Below are positions 35,579 to 43,343 of a stretch of 64,000 nt of DNA, one piece after another. A program made the position numbers and the translations under genes. A model generated the notes under the pieces. It worked only from the letters and a program-made list of their open reading frames with translations. It had not been told where the DNA came from and ran no database searches. The stretch spans positions 34,591 to 98,590 of the forward strand of contig WESA01000004.1 in assembly GCA_009768935.1 (NCBI GenBank). The letters run 5' to 3'. Position 1 is the first letter of the stretch, and every line of letters starts with the position of its first letter. The stretch comes from Rectinema subterraneum. Its GTDB lineage: Bacteria; Spirochaetota; Spirochaetia; Treponematales; Rectinemataceae.

Positions 35579-36820
35579 TTACAGTGTGAGAGAGCCCAGA
35601 ATGACTTCGTGCGAAGCGCCCGTCACCGCAGGGAGATTCGAGGGGTGCCCCATGAGCGCTTCGTGTCCCAAAACGGCGAATGCAATTGCCTCGCGCGCGA
35701 GTACGGGAATGCCATAGTCGGCCGTAGTCCTCAGCGTAGCATGAGCTGGCAGCCGCTCGCGAATCATCGCCATAAGGCTAGGATTGAGAGCGCCGCCGCC
35801 GCCGACAATCACATCATCGATTGGCACCAGAGGAAAGACAAAATCCCGGTATGCCCGAACAATGGTCTCTGCAGTGAACGCGGTTGCTGTCGCTATGATG
35901 TCGGCATCAGAGAGCCCCAAAGCCCTACCGCGCACTGCAAATCTTGCTGCAAATTCTGCTCCGTACACTTCGCGGCCGGTACTCTTCGGCGGCTTGCGCG
36001 AAAAATACGGGTCTTCCAGCAGCGGCTCGAGAAGCTCATGGCTCACACGCCCACGAGCAGCAAGCAGTCCATCCTTGTCATACGCAAGCGCGCCATTGCT
36101 GAATCGCTTCGCAAGCTCATCCATCACCATATTTCCGGGACCGGTATCAAAAGCGAACACTGCTTCGTTGCCTGCGCCAGCCGGTATAACCGTCGCATTC
36201 CCGATGCCCCCGATATTCTGGACAATACGCCCCCTCTCTAAGCTTCCAAAAAGGAGCGCGTCTACAAAGGGAGCCAGCGGTGCACCCTCCCCTCCTGCTG
36301 CCATATCGCGCGACCGAAAATCATAGATGACAGGAATACCAGTGCGCTCATGCAAAAGCGGCGCAGAACCGATCTGCAGTGTCCCGCGAGCAGCAACTGA
36401 CTGCCCTGATGGTCCCGGAAATGCTCGGGGCACGGGGGCATGCCACACCGTCTGGCCATGAAGACAGATTGCATACACATCCTGAGCCTTTCGGCCAGCC
36501 ATACCAAGAAGCCCTTCCACCGCGCCTGCATACCATTCGGCGAGCGCGGCGTGAGCATAGACAAGCTCATCAATGCGAGCCGTCTCGGGCGAACAAAGTG
36601 CAAGCAGCCGCTTTTGCAGTTCCTGAGAGTATGGCAGAGAATAGTGCCCTTCCATCGCGAGCGACGCGATATGGCCGCGCTCATCAGTTATAATGCGCAC
36701 AAGCACCGCATCGATGCCGTCAAAGGAGGTGCCGGACATAATGCCTATAAGAGCGCGCTCGTGCCTTGATTGATATGCTGATAGACGAAACAAAGAGCTT
36801 GCTGTTTTTTCTGATTCCAT
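35579..36820 (-). CDS. anmK: Anhydro-N-acetylmuramic acid kinase
   Basis: Protein of 413 aa. The signature IGIMSGTSFDGIDAVL near residue 25, then LHGQTVWHAP, QIGSAPLLHERTGIPV, VQNIGGIGNATVIP, AFDTGPGNMVMD and VGGGGALNPSLM match AnmK along its length. It hydrolyses and phosphorylates 1,6-anhydro-MurNAc to MurNAc-6-phosphate in cell-wall recycling. AAGGCGG precedes ATG. It is the first gene of an operon with a peptide ABC transporter and a beta-lactamase-fold hydrolase, which argues for uptake and reuse of muropeptides. MurQ is not in the window. Confidence 0.93.
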   Translation of the reverse strand: MESEKTASSLFRLSAYQSRHERALIGIMSGTSFDGIDAVLVRIITDERGHIASLAMEGHYSLPYSQELQKRLLALCSPETARIDELVYAHAALAEWYAGAVEGLLGMAGRKAQDVYAICLHGQTVWHAPVPRAFPGPSGQSVAARGTLQIGSAPLLHERTGIPVIYDFRSRDMAAGGEGAPLAPFVDALLFGSLERGRIVQNIGGIGNATVIPAGAGNEAVFAFDTGPGNMVMDELAKRFSNGALAYDKDGLLAARGRVSHELLEPLLEDPYFSRKPPKSTGREVYGAEFAARFAVRGRALGLSDADIIATATAFTAETIVRAYRDFVFPLVPIDDVIVGGGGALNPSLMAMIRERLPAHATLRTTADYGIPVLAREAIAFAVLGHEALMGHPSNLPAVTGASHEVILGSLTL

Positions 36821-36841
36821 AGATAGGCCGCCTTATGGTGC

Positions 36842-36870
36842 ATCATACTGTCCTTGCCGCCTTTCCGCAA
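36842..36870 (-). promoter_or_regulatory. Promoter of the anmK-opp operon
   Basis: Minus strand TTGCGG (36865-36870), 17-nt spacer, TATGAT (36842-36847), about 22 nt before ATG 36820. Confidence 0.6.
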
Positions 36871-37173
36871 TAAAGACATCCAAAGTGTAGCAAGGTTCGC
36901 TGCCCTATGGACATTGTGCGAAAAAAATAGTACATTTTTGTTCAGAGAGATTGAAGAGACAACGTTACCGCACCTTTTCCGTAGCTGATCGTTCAAGTTC
37001 CTGCCGAAAAGTTCCTGCCAGACCGAGTATCCGAAAGCTTTCCAGATCATCAGGCGTTTTGCGTTCTGAATGATCGTCATCCGCTGCAGGCGGGTGCATG
37101 TTATTGAAATCCGGAATGTGCCGGGTCCCATCGAGGACACACCGCACAAGATTCCGGAAAAAAGGATGCCACA
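36871..37173. other. Intergenic region upstream of the RRM gene
   Basis: No gene recognised. It contains a direct repeat of AGTTCCTGCC (around 36990-37020) and ends in the AAAGGA ribosome site of the RRM gene. A long 5' leader for the RNA-binding protein is possible, but no defined fold was found. Confidence 0.4.
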
Positions 37174-37473
37174 ATGGGCAAGAAACTGTATGTAGGAAAT
37201 CTTAGCTACAACACCACGGAAGATTCGCTGAAAGAGCGCTTCGAAGCATTTGGCCACGTTGAGTCAGTGCGTATTATCACCGACCGCGATACCGGCAGCT
37301 CGAAAGGCTTTGGCTTTATCGAAATGGGCACCGATGCTGAGGCGCAGGCAGCAATCGCCAGCACAAACGGCCAGGAAGTCGATGGCCGCATGCTCAAAGT
37401 GAACGAAGCCATGGACAAACCTCGCGATGATCGCAGCCGGGACAATCGCCGCCGCGGCTCCTATTCGTACTGA
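37174..37473 (+). CDS. Small RRM-type RNA-binding protein
   Basis: Protein of 99 aa: one RNA recognition motif with RNP2 KLYVGNLSY (residues 4-12) and RNP1 SKGFGFIEM (43-51), followed by a basic Arg/Asp tail (DDRSRDNRRRGSYSY). Such single-RRM proteins bind single-stranded RNA and are often cold- or stress-responsive in bacteria. AAAGGA precedes the ATG. Monocistronic with its own terminator. Confidence 0.93.
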   Translation: MGKKLYVGNLSYNTTEDSLKERFEAFGHVESVRIITDRDTGSSKGFGFIEMGTDAEAQAAIASTNGQEVDGRMLKVNEAMDKPRDDRSRDNRRRGSYSY

Positions 37474-37530
37474 TATTACTCGCGAATAGCCGACGCCAGC
37501 CGGACATCGTGCCGGCCAGGCGCTGAACGA

Positions 37531-37572
37531 AAACCGGTCGCCTGCACCTCCATGCACTGCGGCCGGTTTTTT
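37531..37572 (+). terminator. Terminator of the RRM gene
   Basis: AAACCGGTCGC pairs with GCGGCCGGTTT (one G-T pair) and is followed by seven T. About 60 nt after the stop codon. Confidence 0.85.
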
Positions 37573-37657
37573 TATGGCGGCGCAACTGCCGCTGAGGTAC
37601 AGGCGCTATCGCGGAACGCCTGACACCACCAGATCCGCTCACAAGGGGGCCCGCTGA

Positions 37658-37798
37658 ATGAAACCGAATTACTCCTACGAAAAACGCCAGAAAGAACTTG
37701 CCCGTCAACGCAAAAAAGAAGAAAAACTACAAAAGAAGGCCGAAAAAAAGGCCATAAAAGAGGCCGGTTCCGACTCCAGTGTTGAGCCCCCGGCCTAA
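37658..37798 (+). CDS. Small Lys/Glu-rich basic protein (46 aa)
   Basis: ATG-initiated frame of 46 codons plus stop, beginning MKPNYSYEKRQKELARQRKK and continuing as a charged Lys/Glu helix with a short Ser/Pro tail. AAGGGGG lies 8 nt upstream. The opening resembles a widespread short hypothetical protein that I recall beginning MKPNYSFEKRQKE. It lies after the RRM gene and may act with RNA, but function is unknown. Confidence 0.7.
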   Translation: MKPNYSYEKRQKELARQRKKEEKLQKKAEKKAIKEAGSDSSVEPPA

Positions 37799-37871
37799 AA
37801 CGAATGACGCCTAATCGATAGGCCGATGCCGCCATTCCATTCAAAAAATATTCAATTTGTGTCAGCAATCC

Positions 37872-37900
37872 TTGCTTTTTTTATCGAATGCCCCTAAAAT
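37872..37900 (+). promoter_or_regulatory. Promoter of the hydCBA operon
   Basis: TTGCTT (37872-37877), 17-nt spacer, TAAAAT (37895-37900). Transcription would start near 37907, leaving about 180 nt of leader before hydC. Confidence 0.6.
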
Positions 37901-37916
37901 AAAAATGATATTTTAG
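37894..37916. promoter_or_regulatory. Palindromic operator over the hyd promoter
   Basis: CTAAAATA (37894-37901), 7-nt spacer, TATTTTAG (37909-37916): a perfect 8-bp inverted repeat covering the -10 box and the predicted start of transcription. It does not look like the Rex site TTGTTAA-N4-TTAACAA. Confidence 0.55.
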
Positions 37917-38085
37917 ATGACGGGTGGCTGTCTGCGTGTTCGTGGTGTTCATGTACGCCGCACCGAGGACTCTGCTGCTCCTGATTCATGAATGCCCGCC
38001 AAACACTCTCTTTCGCGCTGTGCTGGCAAAAAAAATTGTGCATCAAGCCCGAATTTTCCTCAAAGCCGCCCGGGAGGAGCATTCT

Positions 38086-38613
38086 ATGGCTATGAACGGT
38101 AAGGGCAAGGCGGGAGAAACTGATGATGCAGTGGGCAATGCCTCAATTTCACCAAATACAACAGCGCCTAATACGCAAATAAAATACCGCGACACCCTCC
38201 TTTTCAGGCTCCATGAAGTACAAAACCGAACTCGTGGGAAAACATGGATCACCAAAGAGGAACTCGCTGGAATCGCGCAGGACTATGGAATCCCCTTAGC
38301 TGAACTGGACGGCATCGTCAGTTTTTACACAATGTTCTCGCGCGAACGCAGAGGCCGGCATGTGATACGGCTTTGCGATTCTCTTAGCTGCCGCATCTGC
38401 GGGTCTCTCGATATCTATCAGCATCTTCGCAAAAAACTTGGCATTTCACGCGGGATGACAACGGGCGATGGAGTATTCTCCCTTGAGATTGTCAATTGTC
38501 TTGGAGCATGCAGCACATCTCCCAATATTATGATTGACGATCATTTGATCAGCGGCCTCTCTTTAGCAGAAATCGACGCCATGCTCGATCGCCTGGCGAA
38601 GGAGGGGGTATGA
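38086..38613 (+). CDS. hydC: [FeFe]-hydrogenase subunit gamma, NuoE-like
   Basis: Protein of 175 aa. A thioredoxin-like 2Fe-2S domain with ligands in LCDSLSCRICGS and VNCLGACSTSPN. It is the small diaphorase subunit working with HydB. ATG 38086 is set by GGAGGAG upstream; the frame is open earlier but lacks a ribosome site. The stop overlaps hydB (ATGA), showing tight coupling. Confidence 0.92.
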   Translation: MAMNGKGKAGETDDAVGNASISPNTTAPNTQIKYRDTLLFRLHEVQNRTRGKTWITKEELAGIAQDYGIPLAELDGIVSFYTMFSRERRGRHVIRLCDSLSCRICGSLDIYQHLRKKLGISRGMTTGDGVFSLEIVNCLGACSTSPNIMIDDHLISGLSLAEIDAMLDRLAKEGV

Positions 38614-39869
38614 GCAATATTCAGTATATTACTGGATTTGCGACGCTCGAAAATCCGCTCGATATCGATAGCTTTGTTGCAAAAGGCGGATTTTCCGGTT
38701 TGCACAGCGCACTTGCCAAGACACCAGCCGAGGTTATCTCCGAAGTCAAACGTTCAGGCCTGCGCGGGCGAGGTGGAGCAGGATTCCCGACGGGCCTCAA
38801 ATGGGAGTCTGTTGCAGGCGATGATGAGCGGTATCTTGTGTGCAATGCGGATGAAGGCGAACCAGGTACTTTCAAGGACAGATTTGTGCTGGAGCACGCT
38901 CCTTTTCTGGTCCTTGAAGGCATGGCTATCGCTGCATATGCGACGGGTGCGCAGACTGGATATGTCTATGTGCGCGGCGAGTATCCTCATGTGGTTGCCA
39001 GTTTATCGTCTGCAATTGCAAGCGCTGTCAAAGCCGGATACCTGGGCGAACATATTCTCGGCAGCAATTTCTCGTTCAATGTTGAGGTGCGTAAAGGCGG
39101 CGGCTCCTATGTTGTCGGCGACGAAACAGCCCTTCTCAATTCCCTGATGGGAAACAGGGGTTATCCTTTTTTGAAGCCGCCCTTCCCCACAGAAAAAGGT
39201 CTCTGGGGCAAGCCCACTATCGTGAACAACGTGGAAACACTTGCCTATGTCCCATATATCTTTACGCATGGAGCGGAAGCATTTGCTTCGATCGGGAGCT
39301 CGGGCTCGCCCGGGCTCAAGCTTTTCAGTATTAGTGGCCATATTGCGCATCCTGGAGTGTATGAATTTCCGATGGGTACAACCGTACGCGAACTGGCTGC
39401 CGCAGCGGGAGGCATCCTGGGAAATTTAAAAGCGGTTCAGATCGGCGGTACAGCAGGGCCAATATTTGATACAGCGGCTCTTGACTATCCACTCGACTTT
39501 GCTTCGATGCGAAAAGCTGGGGGAGCACTCGGCAGCGGCGCCCTTGTTTTTATGAATACCACGGTCAATATGGCGCACGTGCTCGAGGTTACCATGCGGT
39601 TCTTTGCCGAAGAATCGTGTGGCCAATGTTTCCCCTGTCGGTATGGCACACGGCAACTTGCATTCATGGCCAACAAGATCGCATCAGGGCAAGGAAGACT
39701 GGAATATCTCGATCTGATGAGAGACACAACCCATGTCATGGTCGGCGCTTCGTTCTGCCCTTTTGGACAATCCATTGCTTTTCCGCTTGAGTCGCTTCTT
39801 GACCGGTTTGGCGATGAAATTGTGTCCTTCATAAAACAGCAGGAATTCCTGAAGGAGGCGGCGGTATGA
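38610..39869 (+). CDS. hydB: [FeFe]-hydrogenase subunit beta, NuoF-like flavoprotein
   Basis: Protein of 419 aa. NADH- and FMN-binding GRGGAGFPTGLKW and CNADEGEPGTFKDR, then the SLBB region and the 4Fe-4S site ESCGQCFPCRYGTRQL. It passes electrons between NAD(H) and HydA. Compared with electron-bifurcating HydB (about 600 aa) it lacks both the N-terminal thioredoxin-like 2Fe-2S domain and the C-terminal ferredoxin domain, so it may be a simple NADH-linked rather than ferredoxin-coupled enzyme. It overlaps hydA by 4 nt. Confidence 0.92.
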   Translation: MSNIQYITGFATLENPLDIDSFVAKGGFSGLHSALAKTPAEVISEVKRSGLRGRGGAGFPTGLKWESVAGDDERYLVCNADEGEPGTFKDRFVLEHAPFLVLEGMAIAAYATGAQTGYVYVRGEYPHVVASLSSAIASAVKAGYLGEHILGSNFSFNVEVRKGGGSYVVGDETALLNSLMGNRGYPFLKPPFPTEKGLWGKPTIVNNVETLAYVPYIFTHGAEAFASIGSSGSPGLKLFSISGHIAHPGVYEFPMGTTVRELAAAAGGILGNLKAVQIGGTAGPIFDTAALDYPLDFASMRKAGGALGSGALVFMNTTVNMAHVLEVTMRFFAEESCGQCFPCRYGTRQLAFMANKIASGQGRLEYLDLMRDTTHVMVGASFCPFGQSIAFPLESLLDRFGDEIVSFIKQQEFLKEAAV

Positions 39870-41614
39870 AGAACGTGACACTCACAATCAATGGGAAAAA
39901 GATCACCGTCCCCGAACACACCACCGTATTTTCAGCTGCCGAAAAGGCTGGCATATCGATCCCGGCCTTGTGCCGCCACGAAGACCTCGAACCGAAGGGC
40001 GCCTGCGGCATGTGCATCGTGAAAATCGAAGGCCAGCCCGGTTACAAACGCTCCTGCGTGACAGCAGTCGAAGAGGGCATGGAAGTTCTTACCAGCACCG
40101 CCGAGATCAGGGATATCCGTCGCGGGATTCTTGAGCTTGTTCTCGCCGCTCATCCAGCAGATTGCCTCCAGTGCATCAAGCATGGCAAATGCGAGCTGCA
40201 AACCCTTGCCGAACGTTTCGAGATCCGCGATCTGCGCTACGACAGATATACGCGAGGGCTTCCTGTGGATCGCAGCTCCTTTGGCATCGTGCGCGACATG
40301 AACAAATGCATTGGATGTGGCCGCTGTGTACAGGTATGCAACGAAGTGCAGACTGTCGCTTCTATTTTCTTCCATGGACGAGGCTCGAACACCATTGTTT
40401 CTCCTGCGTACGGAACCACAATGGGCGACAGCGTGTGCGTGAACTGCGGACAGTGCATAGTGTATTGCCCTGTCGGCGCCCTGTACGAAAAAGAAGCCAT
40501 CGAAGAAGTGTGGAAAGCGATCGATGACCCGGACAAGATTGTGGTGACACAGATCGCCCCTGCAGTTCGCGTTGCAATCGGCGAAGAATTCGGGCTGGAA
40601 CCGGGCGAGCTCAGCATCGGCAAGCTGTACAGCGCCTTGAAAGCCCTGGGCATCGATGTCGTGTTCGACACCAATTTTTCAGCTGACCTTACTATTGTCG
40701 AAGAAGCCACGGAATTCCTCGAGCGACTGAAAGAGTCTGGACCATTCCCGCTCATCACGTCCTGTTCTCCTGGCTGGATAAAGTTCGGCGAAACCTTCTA
40801 TCCTGAGCTTCTTGAAAATGTATCGAGCTGCAAATCACCCCAGCAGATGCTCGGAGCACTCATCAAAACGCACTATGCCGAAAGCCGGGGGCTTGATCGG
40901 AACAAGATAGTCTCGCTTTCGATAATGCCTTGCACAGCAAAGAAATTTGAAGCAGGCAGGCCCGAAATGCGCAGTTCTGGTGCTCGCGATGTCGACTATG
41001 TCTTGACGACAAGAGAGATCGCCCGGATGATCCGCCAGGTAGGCATCGATTTCAGAAATCTTCCCGACGGAACGCCAGATCCTCTGCTGTCACGGTACAG
41101 CGGCGCCGCTACCATTTTCGGCGCCTCGGGCGGCGTCATGGAGGCTGCCCTTCGGACTGCGTACGAGCTTGCGACTGGTAAGGCCCTCGAGAAGGTCGAT
41201 TTTGTCGATGTGCGCGGCATGACAGGAGTAAAAGAAGCCGAGATCGATGTCGACGGCACTCCTATCAAGGTCGCGGTAACCAATGGCCTTGCAAATGCCA
41301 GAAAGATACTGGATCGCGTTGCCGAAGATAAGCGACGCGGGCGGTCAAGCTATCACTTTATCGAAATCATGGCCTGTGCAGGCGGCTGTGTCGGAGGCGG
41401 CGGGCAGCCTATACCAAACACATTAGCTCGCCGGGCTCGGCGCATCGAGGGGTTGTATCGCGAAGATCGCAGTCTGCCACTGCGCAAATCGCACGAAAAC
41501 CCTGAAATTAGAGCACTGTACGCTGAATTCCTGGGCTCACCCGGAAGCGAAAAGGCACATGCACTGCTCCATACAAAGTATAGCCCACGAGAACAGTATC
41601 AATTTTCAGAATAA
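39866..41614 (+). CDS. hydA: [FeFe]-hydrogenase catalytic subunit
   Basis: Protein of 582 aa. N-terminal 2Fe-2S domain (CRHEDLEPKGACGMC), the His/Cys-ligated cluster (HPADCLQCIKHGKC), two 4Fe-4S ferredoxin sites (CIGCGRCVQVC, CVNCGQCIVYC), then the H-cluster domain: L1 TSCSPGW (Cys300), L2 MPCTAKKFE (Cys356), L3 MACAGGCVGGGG (Cys504, Cys508). L1 has Ser where standard enzymes read TSCCP, and there is an extra Cys322 in SSCKSPQQ; I recall this pattern in NAD(P)-linked multimeric enzymes. Produces H2 from NADH-derived electrons. Maturases HydEFG are not in the window. Confidence 0.94.
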   Translation: MKNVTLTINGKKITVPEHTTVFSAAEKAGISIPALCRHEDLEPKGACGMCIVKIEGQPGYKRSCVTAVEEGMEVLTSTAEIRDIRRGILELVLAAHPADCLQCIKHGKCELQTLAERFEIRDLRYDRYTRGLPVDRSSFGIVRDMNKCIGCGRCVQVCNEVQTVASIFFHGRGSNTIVSPAYGTTMGDSVCVNCGQCIVYCPVGALYEKEAIEEVWKAIDDPDKIVVTQIAPAVRVAIGEEFGLEPGELSIGKLYSALKALGIDVVFDTNFSADLTIVEEATEFLERLKESGPFPLITSCSPGWIKFGETFYPELLENVSSCKSPQQMLGALIKTHYAESRGLDRNKIVSLSIMPCTAKKFEAGRPEMRSSGARDVDYVLTTREIARMIRQVGIDFRNLPDGTPDPLLSRYSGAATIFGASGGVMEAALRTAYELATGKALEKVDFVDVRGMTGVKEAEIDVDGTPIKVAVTNGLANARKILDRVAEDKRRGRSSYHFIEIMACAGGCVGGGGQPIPNTLARRARRIEGLYREDRSLPLRKSHENPEIRALYAEFLGSPGSEKAHALLHTKYSPREQYQFSE

Positions 41615-41699
41615 ACATATCGGGCTTGCTGGTCTGCAGAACTTTGCATTGGATAGGCCAAGGAGCGCGCCGCAGAAAAATGCTCTCATGGAGGATACA

Positions 41700-42098
41700 T
41701 CAATTCAAATATTCCCAGATACGCACGCCATCTATGTTTTTGAAATGCTCATCATAGGTAATGAGCTTTGAGCCATATTCTATTGCATGCGCTGCAATCC
41801 ATATATCATTTAAGGGAATCATTCTACCTTTCCTGGCTAGCGCCGATTTCAATTCACCAAATATTTCCGCTGTTTCCATAGTGACATCAATAATCTTGAT
41901 ACTGTCTTTGCTCAGGAATATTTTTAGCTCCTCTTTGTTCTGAAGTACTTTGTCTCCTCCATAAAATCCTGCAAACAGTTCTCCAATTACTATGGTTGAA
42001 ATGTAGACAACTTCGGAGTCAACCATATACGAAAGAACATGTTGGTCTCCCGCCATGAATGCAGTGTATGCATTTGTATCAAGTAGTATTTTTGTCAT
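41700..42098 (-). CDS. vapC: VapC-family PIN-domain toxin
   Basis: Protein of 132 aa. PIN nuclease acidic residues: Asp in ILLDTNAY, Glu in VIGELFAG, Asp in PLNDIWIAA and Asp in LITYDEHF. Such toxins cleave RNA (often initiator tRNA or rRNA) unless bound by the antitoxin. ATG 42098 overlaps the antitoxin stop (ATGA), the standard toxin-antitoxin arrangement. Confidence 0.9.
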   Translation of the reverse strand: MTKILLDTNAYTAFMAGDQHVLSYMVDSEVVYISTIVIGELFAGFYGGDKVLQNKEELKIFLSKDSIKIIDVTMETAEIFGELKSALARKGRMIPLNDIWIAAHAIEYGSKLITYDEHFKNIDGVRIWEYLN

Positions 42099-42349
42099 TT
42101 TGCCCAATCCGAATCATTCAGTTCTTCCAGATCAATTATCCGCTTCTCGAACGCAGCCCTTTCCTCTGGTTTCCATTTCCCGAATAGATCGGAAAACATT
42201 TCTTTTCTGGCAGCTTTATTATCAGATTGCAGTGCATTCTGGAGAATTGCCTTGACAGTACGATTTTGGCTTAATCCATATTCTTTTGATTTCTCTGATA
42301 TTTTTCTATCCAGATCTGGGTCAATGCTGTGGATTGTGATTGATTTCAT
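42095..42349 (-). CDS. vapB: Antitoxin of the VapBC pair (ribbon-helix-helix type)
   Basis: Protein of 84 aa. The N-terminus KSITIHSIDPDLDRKISEK, followed by YGLSQNRTVKAIL, is a ribbon-helix-helix DNA-binding fold, and the C-terminal acidic part should wrap VapC. AGGAGG precedes the ATG. It is expected to autorepress at the inverted repeat 42366-42402. Confidence 0.85.
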   Translation of the reverse strand: MKSITIHSIDPDLDRKISEKSKEYGLSQNRTVKAILQNALQSDNKAARKEMFSDLFGKWKPEERAAFEKRIIDLEELNDSDWAK

Positions 42350-42365
42350 AAAAGCCTCCTGTTTG

Positions 42366-42410
42366 AACCATTTTCTGATATAATATAGTTCATTTTATGG
42401 TTAATAGCAA
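42366..42410 (-). promoter_or_regulatory. vapBC promoter with flanking inverted repeats
   Basis: Minus strand TTGCTA (42405-42410), 17-nt spacer, TATATT (42382-42387). AACCAT (42366-42371) and ATGGTT (42397-42402) are an inverted pair 37 nt end to end that brackets the -10 box; this suits binding by the antitoxin dimers. Confidence 0.65.
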
Positions 42411-42561
42411 TAAATGAGTAGATGGGTTTTTATTCTTTTTTCTTGTAAAAGCTGATTCATGCCGGCTTCTCCACAAAAATCGGCTCCTCGCAATTAGCCA
42501 AAGCGCACCGGATTGCATTATATTCGATATGGTCAAAGCAAAAAAGACGAAGGAGAAAATT

Positions 42562-42681
42562 GTGAAACAAAAGTTATTCATCGCAGCGGCGCTGGCGCTG
42601 GTCATGGTTGCGCTGGCGCTGGGCGTCGCAGGGGCGCAGACTCGCAAGCCGCTCGTGCCGCAGAAGGCAAGGGGAAAATGA
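42562..42681 (+). CDS. 39-aa signal-peptide-like small protein coupled to flavodoxin
   Basis: GTG-initiated frame with AAGGAG upstream. Translation begins VKQKLFIAAALALVMVALAL, then GVAGAQTRKPLVPQKARGK: a Lys start, a hydrophobic core, an AGA-like cleavage site and a 16-residue basic tail. The stop TGA overlaps the flavodoxin ATG. It may be a tiny membrane peptide or mainly a translational-coupling leader. Not similar to anything I recognise. Confidence 0.5.
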   Translation: MKQKLFIAAALALVMVALALGVAGAQTRKPLVPQKARGK

Positions 42682-43145
42682 TGAAGCCAGCTATTGTGTA
42701 TGTAACCCGCACAGGGCATTGCAGAACGCTTGCCGAAATGGTGTCGCGCGTTGTGGGCGGCAAGGTGTGGGAAATCGGTGACAAGGAACGCCGCAGCGGG
42801 TTCTTCGGATTCATACGAAGCGGCCGACAATCGACATTCAACATGGCTACACCCATCGAGGACCCCAACGCCGACTTGCGCGACATCGATACGCTCATCC
42901 TCGTTACGCCGATCTGGGCAGGAAAACTCGCCCCGCCTGTCAGGACATGGATGAGGTCGCATGTTGAAGAAGTCCGCGGCAAGCGCATTTTTCTTATCGC
43001 ATCGAACAGCGGCGGGAGCACGGTCCGCCTTCAGCAGTCATTCGAAAAGGAATTTCTTCCGATCGATGAGCTGCTTTCGGTTCCCATTCAGCTGAGCGAG
43101 GAGCAAAAGCTGAATAAACTGGAAGCGTTTTTGGGCAAAAGCTGA
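42678..43145 (+). CDS. Flavodoxin-like protein
   Basis: Protein of 155 aa. FMN phosphate loop VTRTGHCRTLAEMV, then TLILVTPIWAGKLAPPVRTW, and ASNSGGSTVR, following the flavodoxin fold. It likely carries electrons in the cytosol, replacing ferredoxin. AAGGGG precedes ATG 42678; ATG 42681 is an alternative. The usual TGNT loop of flavodoxins is changed to TRTGH-C, so FMN binding deserves checking. Confidence 0.82.
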   Translation: MMKPAIVYVTRTGHCRTLAEMVSRVVGGKVWEIGDKERRSGFFGFIRSGRQSTFNMATPIEDPNADLRDIDTLILVTPIWAGKLAPPVRTWMRSHVEEVRGKRIFLIASNSGGSTVRLQQSFEKEFLPIDELLSVPIQLSEEQKLNKLEAFLGKS

Positions 43146-43343
43146 TTGAGAGCGCTGCGCGGGGATTATATTGCGCTTTTTCACCAATCAAAGGCGAATT
43201 TTTATTCACACCCAAGGCGACTGCAGCATTCATGATGCGCATTTTGTCTTCTTCCTCTTTTTCGCGCATTTCAGAACCCGCTGGACCCCGCCCTTCCACA
43301 CTTCTATGCTCGCTTCTTTGTTATGAGCGGGTTCCGGAAGACT
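43146..43343. other. Intergenic region between convergent flavodoxin and ABC operon
   Basis: No gene supported. GAACCCGCT (around 43269) and AGCGGGTTC (around 43327) form an inverted repeat with a 50-nt loop, a weak terminator candidate for either side. Confidence 0.35.

Noticed and set aside
36745..37257. 170-codon minus-strand frame over the anmK/RRM spacer
   Set aside because: It overlaps the 5' ends of two well-supported genes and has no domain or ribosome site.
37924..38085. N-terminal extension of hydC by 54 codons
   Set aside because: It begins near the promoter, lacks a ribosome site and its translation is not like any NuoE; GGAGGAG at the inner ATG decides.
42994..43299. Minus-strand frame at the flavodoxin end
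   Set aside because: Half lies opposite the flavodoxin and the rest has no similarity or start signal.
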